Below, piece by piece: positions 8,254 to 13,980 of a stretch of 13,980 bases of DNA. Source of the stretch: an uncultured Collinsella sp. (lineage in GTDB: Bacteria; Actinomycetota; Coriobacteriia; Coriobacteriales; Coriobacteriaceae); contig CABUTR010000039.1 of the NCBI GenBank assembly GCA_902494555.1, forward strand, positions 1-13,980. Reading direction: 5' to 3'. The first letter of the stretch is position 1. Each line of letters opens with the position of its first letter. A program made the translations under genes and the position numbers. A model generated the notes under the pieces. The model was not told where the DNA came from. It did no database searches and worked only from the letters and a program-made list of their open reading frames with translations.

Positions 8254-8284
8254 TCCATCGAACTCCGAACGATTGTTCGATGGA
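8254..8284. promoter_or_regulatory. LexA (SOS)-box-like site inside a larger dyad
   Basis: CGAACGATTGTTCG at 8266-8279 has the exact CGAAC-N4-GTTCG form of the Gram-positive LexA operator. With flanks it reads CCGAACGATTGTTCGA, one base from the actinobacterial form TCGAAC-N4-GTTCGA. The same right half also pairs with a second upstream half, giving TCCATCGAAC (8254-8263) and GTTCGATGGA (8275-8284) with an 11-base spacer. The core lies 16 bases upstream of the proposed -35. It would also cover the -35 of a poorer alternative promoter, TTGTTC-N17-TGGAAT. LexA binding is inferred from motif resemblance only. Confidence 0.6.
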
Positions 8285-8295
8285 TTTCGTGTTGG

Positions 8296-8324
8296 TTGGA
8301 ATCGCCTATGGGCTGGGCTATGCT
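8296..8324 (+). promoter_or_regulatory. Sigma-70-type promoter for the topoisomerase operon
   Basis: TTGGAA (8296-8301) and TATGCT (8319-8324) are separated by 17 bases. The start point would be near 8331, giving an untranslated leader of about 49 bases before the ATG at 8380. Each hexamer matches the consensus at four of six positions, with ideal spacing. Confidence 0.6.
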
Positions 8325-8379
8325 ACCTTGACTATCTATATGACTTAAACGCAGCAAAAGAAGCACCGAGAGAGCGAGT

Positions 8380-10377
8380 ATGGCAAAAAACACCGCAAAC
8401 TATGGTAACGACAGTATCCGCCAGCTCAAGGACGAGGAGCGCGTACGCCTGCGCCCCGCCGTCATCTTTGGCTCGGACGGACTCGACGGTTGCGCGCATG
8501 CCGCCTTCGAGATCCTGTCCAACGCCGTTGACGAGGCGCGCCAGGGCTACGGCAAACTCATCACCCTTACCGCCTTTCGCGATGGCTCCATCCAGGTAGA
8601 GGACAACGGCCGCGGCTGCCCGCTCGACTGGAACCCCTCCGAGAAGCGCTTTAACTGGGAGCTCGTCTTTTGCGAGCTCTACGCCGGCGGCAAGTATAAC
8701 AACAACCAGGGCGGCGACTACGACTTCTCGCTCGGCACCAACGGCCTGGGCTCCTGCGCGACCCAGTACGCCTCCGAGTACATGGACGTCACCGTCTGGC
8801 GTGACGGTAACAAGTACTCCTTACACTTTAAGAAGGGCAAGGTCGTCGGCGCCAAAAAGAAGGCGCTCGAGATTGAGCCCAGCGACGAGGACCGCACCGG
8901 CACCACCATCAAGTGGCGCCCCGATCTTGAGGTCTTCACCTCGATCAGCATTCCTCACGATTGGTATCGCGAGACCATGCGCCGCCAGGCCGTGGTCAAC
9001 GCCAACGTTACCTTCCGCCTGCGTATCGAGGGCGACGATGGCGAATTTACCGAAGAGGATTTTTGCTATCCCAAGGGCATCGAGGACTACGTGCTCGAGA
9101 AGGTCGGTACCGACTACCTTACCGAGCCCTTCTTTATCGAGGCCGACCGCCGCGGTCGCGACCGCGAGGACCTGCCCGACTACAACGTAAAAATCACTGC
9201 TTGCATGTGCTTCTCGCGCACCTTCATGATGCAGGAGTACTACCACAACTCGTCATGGCTCGAGAACGGCGGTTCGCCCGAGAAGGCGGCCCGCAGTGCT
9301 CTGACTAGCGCCATCGACGCCTACATCAAGCAACAGGGCAAGTACAACAAAAACGAGAGCGGCATCAAATGGCAGGACGTCCAGGACTGCCTGGTGCTGG
9401 TGACCAACTGTTTCTCCACCCAGACGTCCTACGAAAACCAGACTAAGAAGGCCATCAACAACCGCTTTATCCAGCAGGCCATGACTGCCTTCTTTAAGGA
9501 GCGCCTCTCGACCTACTTGATCGAGAACAAAGACGCTGCTAACAAGATCATGGAGCAGGTGCTCATCAACAAGCGTTCGCGCGAGAACGCCGAGAAGACG
9601 CGCCAGAGCATCAAAACCAACCTGCAGCAGAAGACCGACATGGCCAACCGCGTGCAGAAGTTCATCGACTGCCGCTCCAAGGACAAGGACCGTCGCGAGA
9701 TCTACATCGTAGAGGGCGACTCGGCAGCAGGCGCCATCCGCACCTCGCGCGATGCCGAGTTCCAAGGTGTTATGCCCGTCCGAGGCAAGATCCTCAACTG
9801 CCTGAAAGAGGACTACCCGCGCATCTTTAAGTCCGACATCATCATGGACCTCATGCGCGTGCTGGGCTGCGGCGTGGAGATCAAGGACAAGCGCATCAAA
9901 AACCTTGGTGCCTTCGACCTAGACAACCTCAACTGGAACAAAGTCATCATCTGTACGGACGCCGACGTCGACGGTTACCACATCCGCACGCTCGTACTCA
10001 CCATGCTCTATCGACTGGTGCCCACGCTTATCGACGAGGGCTACGTCTATATCGCTGAGTCGCCGCTCTACGAGATCAACTGCAAAGAGAAGACCTACTT
10101 TGCCTACACCGAGCTCGAGAAGAACGGCATTCTTAAGGAGATCGGCGACCAGAAGTGTTCCATCAACCGCTCCAAGGGTCTTGGTGAGAACGATCCGGAC
10201 ATGATGTGGCTCACCACCATGAACCCCGAGACGCGCCGCCTGATCAAGGTGGAGCCCGAGGACGTCACCAAGATGGAGACCATGTTCAACCTGTTGCTGG
10301 GCAACGACGAGGCGGGCCGTAAGCGCCATATCTCCGAGCACGGCAAGGAATACCTGGACCAGCTGGACCTGCAGTAG
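8380..10377 (+). CDS. parE: Type IIA DNA topoisomerase subunit B, topo IV-like (divergent)
   Basis: This 665-residue ATPase subunit of a type IIA topoisomerase powers duplex passage through the DNA gate formed by the A subunit encoded next. The GHKL ATP site is intact: ILSNAVDEA (Asn48, catalytic base Glu52), VEDNGRG (Asp75), LYAGGKY, and the QTK-loop lysine in ENQTK (354-356). The Toprim domain has VEGDSA (Glu445), TDADVDGYHIRT (Asp527, Asp529, Asp531) and RSKGLGE (597-603). Differences from ordinary GyrB/ParE are clear: SLGTNGLG replaces SGGLHGVG, RSKGLGE replaces RYKGLGE, and EGDSAAGAIR replaces EGDSAGG. The length is near ParE, and the E. coli GyrB-type insert is absent. The ATG at 8380 has only a weak purine-rich ribosome site (GAGAGAGCGAG). 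It lies 45 bases before the A gene in one operon. The symbol is tentative and rests on the A subunit lacking a GyrA box; the host's main gyrase would lie elsewhere. Confidence 0.9.
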   Translation: MAKNTANYGNDSIRQLKDEERVRLRPAVIFGSDGLDGCAHAAFEILSNAVDEARQGYGKLITLTAFRDGSIQVEDNGRGCPLDWNPSEKRFNWELVFCELYAGGKYNNNQGGDYDFSLGTNGLGSCATQYASEYMDVTVWRDGNKYSLHFKKGKVVGAKKKALEIEPSDEDRTGTTIKWRPDLEVFTSISIPHDWYRETMRRQAVVNANVTFRLRIEGDDGEFTEEDFCYPKGIEDYVLEKVGTDYLTEPFFIEADRRGRDREDLPDYNVKITACMCFSRTFMMQEYYHNSSWLENGGSPEKAARSALTSAIDAYIKQQGKYNKNESGIKWQDVQDCLVLVTNCFSTQTSYENQTKKAINNRFIQQAMTAFFKERLSTYLIENKDAANKIMEQVLINKRSRENAEKTRQSIKTNLQQKTDMANRVQKFIDCRSKDKDRREIYIVEGDSAAGAIRTSRDAEFQGVMPVRGKILNCLKEDYPRIFKSDIIMDLMRVLGCGVEIKDKRIKNLGAFDLDNLNWNKVIICTDADVDGYHIRTLVLTMLYRLVPTLIDEGYVYIAESPLYEINCKEKTYFAYTELEKNGILKEIGDQKCSINRSKGLGENDPDMMWLTTMNPETRRLIKVEPEDVTKMETMFNLLLGNDEAGRKRHISEHGKEYLDQLDLQ

Positions 10378-10422
10378 CAGCAAATCGATAACGACGGCCC
10401 ATAAGAAGTTCAAGAGGAAATC

Positions 10423-12663
10423 GTGGCAAAGAAGAAGACGAAGAACCAGCCAAAGAAAAAGCAGGTCAACGCCGAGAACGTCATCGGCCTGCACTCCGAG
10501 GTCACCGACCAGCCGATTACGCAGACGCTCGAGGTCAACTACATGCCTTACGCCATGAGCGTCAACGTCTCGCGTGCATTCCCCGAGATCGACGGCTTTA
10601 AGCCCTCGCACCGCAAGCTGCTCTACACCATGTACAAGATGGGTCTGCTCAAGGGCGAGCGCCAGAAGAGCGCCAACATCGTGGGCCAGACCATGAAGCT
10701 CAACCCGCACGGCGATGCCGCGATCTACGAGACGATGGTGCGCCTGGCAACCGGCAACGAGGCGCTGCTCGCCCCCTTCGTGGAGTCGAAGGGCAACTTT
10801 GGCAAGTACTATTCGGGCGACCTGAGCTACGCCGCCTCGCGTTATACCGAGGCCAAGCTCTCCCCCATCAGCGCCGAGATCTTCAAGGACATCGACAAGG
10901 ACCCGGTCGACTTCGTCGACAGCTACGACGGCGCCATGAAGGAGCCGCGCCTGCTGCCCACCACGTTCCCCAACATCCTCGTCTCGGCCAACAAGGGCAT
11001 CGGCGTCGCCATGGCATCCGATATCTGCGGTTTCAACCTCAACGAGGTCTGTACCGCCACAATGCGTTACCTGCAGGATCCCGACTGCGACCTGCTCGAG
11101 TACATGCCCATGCCCGACTTCTCGACCGGCGGCGAAATTATCTACCGCCGCGAGGAGATGGAAAAGATTATCGAGACCGGCCTCGGCAGCTTCCAGATCC
11201 GCTCCCGCTGGCGTTGGATTCCCGAAGAGCGCATCATCGAGGTTTACGAGATCCCCTACACCACCAAGACCGATGTCATTATCGAGCGCATCGTCAAGCT
11301 CTCCAAAGAGGGCAAGGTCAAGGAGATCGCAGACATTCGCGACGAGACCGACCTTTCGGGTCTGCGCATCGCTATCGACCTTAAGCGCGGCGTCGACCCC
11401 GACAAGCTCATGGCGAAGCTCTATCGCTCGACCACGCTGCAGGATTCGTTCTCGTGCAACTTTAACGTGCTGGTCGACGGCTATCCCCGCGTTATGGGCG
11501 TGCGCCAGATCCTGCACGAGTGGGTCAAGTGGCGTATTGAGTCCACGCGCCGCCGCATTAACTTTGACCTGGGCAAAAAGTCCGAGCGCCTGCACCTGCT
11601 GCACGGCCTCGAGGCGATTTTGCTCGACATCGACAAGACGATCGCCATCATCCGCGGCACCAAGCTCGAGGCCGAGGTCGTGCCCAACCTTATGAAGGGT
11701 TTCGACATCGACGAGACCCAGGCCGAGTTTGTTGCCGAGCTCAAGCTCCGCAACATCAACGAGGAGTACATCCTCAACCGCACCAAGGACATTGCCAAGC
11801 TTGAGGGCGAGATTGCCGAGCTTGAGGAGATCCTCTCCAGCGAGGAGAACATCAAGAAGGTCATCAGCGACGAGCTGGCCGCGGTCAACAAGAAGTACGT
11901 GATGCCGCGCCGCACGGGCAGGATCGAGCCCCATGAGGTTATCGAGGTAAGCTTGGAGCCCGAAGTCGAGGAGTACCCGGTCACCATCATGCTCTCGCGC
12001 GATGGCTACCTTAAGAAGATGACGGACCGCGTGCTCAAGAAGGCGACCACGCTCAAGTACAAGGACGGCGACAAACCCTTTATCGAGTTCCCGTCCTCCA
12101 ACACCCACGAGCTGTTGGTCTTTACCAACAAGAGCCAGGTGTACAAGTGCAAGGTTGCAGCGTTTGAGGACACCAAGTCGGCCCAGCTGGGCTCGTACCT
12201 GCCGACCGATCTTGAGATGGAACCCGACGAGAGCGTCATCTGGGTCATCGACCCCGAGGATTACAAGGCCGACGTGCTGTTCGTCTTTGAGAACGGCCGC
12301 GTGGTGCGCGTCGCGCTTTCTGGATACGTCACCAAGACCAACCGCAAGCGCCTCAAGAACGCCATCTACGGTGGCAGCAAGCTGCTGTATGCCCAGGTGC
12401 TCAAGGAAGATCGCGACATCGCGCTGGTCTCGAGCGACTATCGTTTGATGAACTTCAACACATCGCTGCTCAAGACCAAGACGACCACCAACACGCAGGG
12501 TGTCCAGGCCTTCACGGCCAAGAAGGGCCGCTCGGTCACCACTGTCGGCACGACCGAGGAGATTCTTGGCGCCGGCGTCTCGGCCGAGAAGTTCACCGCG
12601 CAGAGCCTCCCCTCTGCCGGTGCCCTCATGAAGGAAAACGACATGCCAAGTTTGTTTGATTAA
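10423..12663 (+). CDS. parC: Type IIA DNA topoisomerase subunit A, topo IV-like (divergent)
   Basis: This 746-residue DNA-cleaving subunit starts at GTG with GAGG at 10414-10417 and a 5-base spacer. The N-terminal fold is recognisable: NYMPYAMSVNVSRAFPEIDG, GFKPSHRK (58-65), NPHGDAAIYETMVR (94-107) and YAASRYTEA with catalytic Tyr141 and Arg140. A helical region follows (about 445-510: LEGEIAELEEILSSEENI) that matches the C-gate coiled coil. The C-terminal region (about 500-746) is a short beta-pinwheel-like domain (SRDGYLKKMTD, VFENGRVVRVALSGY) with no QRRGGKG-type GyrA box. This favours relaxation and decatenation over supercoiling. Unusual points are Ala99 where E. coli GyrA has Ser83, Asn94 in place of the first His of HPHGD, and one residue fewer before that motif. 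It is encoded after the B subunit and ends in a strong terminator. The symbol is tentative. Confidence 0.9.
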   Translation: MAKKKTKNQPKKKQVNAENVIGLHSEVTDQPITQTLEVNYMPYAMSVNVSRAFPEIDGFKPSHRKLLYTMYKMGLLKGERQKSANIVGQTMKLNPHGDAAIYETMVRLATGNEALLAPFVESKGNFGKYYSGDLSYAASRYTEAKLSPISAEIFKDIDKDPVDFVDSYDGAMKEPRLLPTTFPNILVSANKGIGVAMASDICGFNLNEVCTATMRYLQDPDCDLLEYMPMPDFSTGGEIIYRREEMEKIIETGLGSFQIRSRWRWIPEERIIEVYEIPYTTKTDVIIERIVKLSKEGKVKEIADIRDETDLSGLRIAIDLKRGVDPDKLMAKLYRSTTLQDSFSCNFNVLVDGYPRVMGVRQILHEWVKWRIESTRRRINFDLGKKSERLHLLHGLEAILLDIDKTIAIIRGTKLEAEVVPNLMKGFDIDETQAEFVAELKLRNINEEYILNRTKDIAKLEGEIAELEEILSSEENIKKVISDELAAVNKKYVMPRRTGRIEPHEVIEVSLEPEVEEYPVTIMLSRDGYLKKMTDRVLKKATTLKYKDGDKPFIEFPSSNTHELLVFTNKSQVYKCKVAAFEDTKSAQLGSYLPTDLEMEPDESVIWVIDPEDYKADVLFVFENGRVVRVALSGYVTKTNRKRLKNAIYGGSKLLYAQVLKEDRDIALVSSDYRLMNFNTSLLKTKTTTNTQGVQAFTAKKGRSVTTVGTTEEILGAGVSAEKFTAQSLPSAGALMKENDMPSLFD

Positions 12664-12708
12664 CAGCCGTCTGGCCGGTTCCGACAGCCCAGCTCCCTTG
12701 AAACGCAG

Positions 12709-12752
12709 CAAGGCCCGAATGGTTCAAATGAACCTTTCGGGCCTTGTTCGTT
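12709..12752 (+). terminator. Strong intrinsic terminator between convergent genes
   Basis: CAAGGCCCGAA (12709-12719) and GGTTCA (12721-12726) pair with TGAACC (12729-12734) and TTCGGGCCTTG (12736-12746), leaving one T-T mismatch. This makes a 17-bp helix with a tiny loop. On the plus strand a U-rich tail (TTCGTT) follows, 45 bases after the topoisomerase A stop. The stem also lies 20 bases beyond the minus-strand flavoprotein stop, but its tail on that strand is poor, so termination there is less certain. Confidence 0.85.
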
Positions 12753-12766
12753 ATTGGAAATGCACG

Positions 12767-13297
12767 CTAGGCAAGCTTGCGGGCGAGCTCTCGCACCTCT
12801 TCCAGCTTGGGCGAGGAGGCCATGCTGTCGCGCTCGGTCATACCGCTGATGGTGACAATGCCCTGGTCCTTCCACTTGCAGTATGCGCAGGCTGACTTGT
12901 ACATGGCAATCGCCGCGTCATAGACACCCTCGCTGTGGCTATCGAGCAAAAGGGCCGTCTTGGTGAACGGGAAGCCCGTGGCACCGAAGGCGTACAGGCG
13001 GTCGATGGCGGCCTTCTCCTGCGCAGTGATATCAAACCAGTAGATGGGCGAAGCGAAGACAACCATGTCGGCGCCTTTCAGCGACTCGATCACGTCGGCC
13101 ATGTCGTCCTTCTGCACGCAGACGCCCTCATGGGCGAAGCAGTACCGGCATCCCAAGCAGCCGGCGATCTTCTTGCCGGCAACGCGGACGACCTCGCCCG
13201 TATTGTCGCCCTCACGCGCGGTCTCGGCAAACGCCTCGACCATGGTATCGGTATTGGCGCCCTTACGCGGGCTGCCACTCAATACAACGATATTCAT
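12767..13297 (-). CDS. Flavodoxin-fold NAD(P)H/FMN oxidoreductase, iron-sulfur flavoprotein-like
   Basis: This 176-residue protein has the NADPH-dependent FMN-reductase/flavodoxin fold. The N-terminus MNIVVLSGSPRKGANTDTMV carries the FMN-phosphate loop SGSPRKGANT (7-16), and FASPIYWFDITAQEKAAIDR (81-100) is the second flavin-binding region. Between them GCLGCRYCFAHEGVC places Cys47, Cys50, Cys53 and Cys60 as CX2CX2CX6C. This matches the compact cysteine motif that holds a 4Fe-4S cluster in iron-sulfur flavoproteins. Many flavodoxin-family proteins keep some of these cysteines without a proven cluster. An extra CX2C occurs at 137-140. It is probably a cytoplasmic electron-transfer or redox-detoxifying enzyme; the electron acceptor cannot be read from sequence. 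The ATG at 13297 is preceded on the minus strand by AAGGAGG. It stands alone and converges on the topoisomerase operon. Confidence 0.9.
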   Translation of the reverse strand: MNIVVLSGSPRKGANTDTMVEAFAETAREGDNTGEVVRVAGKKIAGCLGCRYCFAHEGVCVQKDDMADVIESLKGADMVVFASPIYWFDITAQEKAAIDRLYAFGATGFPFTKTALLLDSHSEGVYDAAIAMYKSACAYCKWKDQGIVTISGMTERDSMASSPKLEEVRELARKLA

Positions 13298-13617
13298 AGG
13301 ATTCCCCCTCCTTCATGCTGCAGACGCGCAGCACACATTTTGTTGTAACCAAAACGGATGGAGCTATTCAGTCGTCCGAAGACCACATCTCTTGTTCGTG
13401 CTCTCTAGACACAATCTCATTGCCTGACAACTCCTCAACTGTCTTGATTCTCTCTCCGAGAATTGAACAGCAAATCGTTGGCCGCAAAGTGTCGACTGTG
13501 GGAAAATTAACTAAAGCTTTCTCCTGCTCGCGTGAGCGATCGCGTGTATGAGCCTGGCCGAATCGGGTAGGCGCAATATAGATCCACGGAAACCGGCCTA
13601 CGAACAAGGAGCGCCTT
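13298..13617. other. 320-base divergent gap with candidate control sites
   Basis: This lies between the minus-strand flavoprotein start and the plus-strand secreted-protein start. The part at about 13360-13520 is visibly more A+T-rich than its surroundings. It contains the flavoprotein ribosome site, an imperfect dyad near 13338-13353, and on the minus strand a possible promoter TTGTCA-N17-TAGAGA (about 13382-13421). Closer to the secreted gene are TATAGA (13577-13582), a weak -10 candidate without a good -35, and a 6-bp inverted repeat GTAGGC/GCCTAC (13567-13572, 13596-13601). No small gene has both a start and a ribosome site. Confidence 0.5.
13338..13353. promoter_or_regulatory. Imperfect dyad upstream of the flavoprotein gene, candidate operator
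   Basis: TTTTGTTGTAACCAAA is symmetric about its centre at six of eight positions, with the inner arms GTT and AAC and the outer arms TTT and AAA. It lies about 40 bases upstream of the flavoprotein start codon, where a repressor would act. The binding protein is unknown, and the dyad is short enough that chance is possible. Confidence 0.3.
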
Positions 13618-13980
13618 ATGTATGGACAGCATGTTGCACCGCAAACCCATAACAAACGCACTGGCCTGTCTATCCGCAACGTCAAGCTTCATGCAAGCGC
13701 CAGAGTCGTCGCCTTCGGAGTAAGCATTCTTATGGCAGGGCAGCTTTTGCTACCCTGCGCAGCACTGGCGACCGAAATGCCCGAACCCGATGTCGCAACA
13801 CCCATCACCTGCGACGAAGTCAACGCGGAAAGCAGCCTCACAGCAACCACCGTCGTCGATCATTACTACGATTTGGAGCTACCCCCTGCTTTTGAGTTGG
13901 TCCAGAACGAGGCTCTTGTATACGATTTTCCAGACAAACCCGAGGACTTCATCTACGAGCTTAACGACACCGTCCATCTC
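13618..13980 (+). CDS. Secreted protein of unknown function (5' part, runs off the window)
   Basis: An open frame of 121 codons starts at ATG 13618 and stays open to the last base of the window. AAGGAG at 13606-13611 with a 6-base spacer gives a strong ribosome site. The first ~28 residues are polar and basic (MYGQHVAPQTHNKRTGLSIR at 1-20). They are followed by a hydrophobic stretch (VVAFGVSILMAGQLLLP) and a likely signal peptidase I site after CAALA, with mature TEMPEPDV. The Pro before the Cys argues against a lipobox. The leader is long and loosely resembles those of large Gram-positive surface proteins. The visible mature part is acidic and Tyr-rich (VVDHYYDLELPPAFELV, LVYDFPDKPEDFIYEL), with no domain that I recognise. 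Confidence 0.8.
   Translation, partial: MYGQHVAPQTHNKRTGLSIRNVKLHASARVVAFGVSILMAGQLLLPCAALATEMPEPDVATPITCDEVNAESSLTATTVVDHYYDLELPPAFELVQNEALVYDFPDKPEDFIYELNDTVHL

Larger units (their letters stand above)
7948..8379. other. 432-base divergent intergenic region rich in symmetric elements
   Basis: This gap separates the minus-strand lipoprotein start from the plus-strand topoisomerase start. No reading frame in it has a believable start, ribosome site or protein-like content. It holds the lipoprotein ribosome site (minus strand, about 7956-7962), a long-spacer inverted repeat (8092-8135), a 37-bp palindrome (8210-8246), a LexA-like box in a larger dyad (8254-8284) and a promoter (8296-8324). 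The six-base sequence GTTCGA or its complement occurs three times within about 125 bases (8156, 8258, 8275). I could not assign a convincing promoter to the lipoprotein gene. Confidence 0.7.

Noticed and set aside
8328..8356. TTGACT at 8328-8333 as the -35 of the topoisomerase promoter
   Set aside because: At 16-18 bases downstream there is no -10-like hexamer. TTGGAA-N17-TATGCT is better.
7974..8393. A 139-codon minus-strand frame across the lipoprotein/topoisomerase intergenic region
   Set aside because: Its start lies inside the topoisomerase gene, it has no ribosome site, and the middle simply translates the inverted repeat.
9919..12711. A 930-codon open frame on the minus strand, antisense to both topoisomerase genes
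   Set aside because: It is exactly in register with the sense codons, so it stays open simply because TTA, CTA and TCA are absent on the sense strand. Its Leu/Val/Asp/Arg/His-rich composition is typical of such mirrors, and the sense proteins carry all family motifs.
13368..13685. A minus-strand frame of 105 codons in the gap before the secreted-protein gene
   Set aside because: The last 30 residues look mildly protein-like (GERIKTVEELSGNEIVSREH), but the first half is antisense to the secreted gene's leader and no start with a ribosome site opens the plausible part. At most it is a gene remnant.
13735..13800. Lipobox in the right-end secreted protein (LLLPCAALA)
   Set aside because: Proline directly before the cysteine does not fit lipobox rules, and an ALA signal-peptidase I site follows.

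Overview
The window looks like a piece of a high-GC, Gram-positive gut-type actinobacterium. Coriobacteriia, perhaps Collinsella, is my best inference. It rests on the GC-rich third codon positions, strong Shine-Dalgarno sites, lipoprotein and cell-wall anchoring signals and an orphan LuxR regulator with a MalT-like helical body. No marker gene fixes the species.

Layout, left to right. (1) 1-1166: the last codons of a gene, probably a response regulator, overlap by ATGA with a complete membrane sensor histidine kinase. (2) 1235-2239: a LuxR-type regulator with a long helical N-terminal region and no NTPase domain. (3) 2396-6763: a 1455-residue exported protein with a twin-arginine-like leader, beta-rich body, Ser/Gly linker and a C-terminal LAGTG sorting signal, transcribed away from the regulator. 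(4) 6867-7947: a minus-strand lipoprotein gene with its own intrinsic terminator. (5) 7948-8379: a 432-base divergent intergenic region dense in symmetric elements: a TTATGGGCCA inverted repeat, a 37-bp near-perfect palindrome, a LexA/SOS-box-like site and a good sigma-70-type promoter. (6) 8380-12663: a two-gene operon for both subunits of a divergent type IIA topoisomerase, topo IV-like because the A subunit lacks a GyrA box. (7) 12709-12746: a strong hairpin terminator shared with the converging minus-strand gene. (8) 12767-13297: a flavodoxin-fold protein with an iron-sulfur-flavoprotein-type cysteine motif. (9) 13298-13617: a 320-base gap with a possible operator. (10) 13618 to the window end: the start of a secreted protein, cut by the right edge.

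The genes form several independent units rather than one pathway. The two-component system, the LuxR regulator and the surface protein may form a sensing and surface-display block, but only adjacency supports this. The most interesting point is the regulatory region before the topoisomerase operon, where a LexA-type box and a large palindrome suggest damage-linked or topology-linked control of an unusual enzyme. That enzyme also has a changed quinolone-contact region. I found no tRNA, rRNA, CRISPR array, insertion sequence or defence system.
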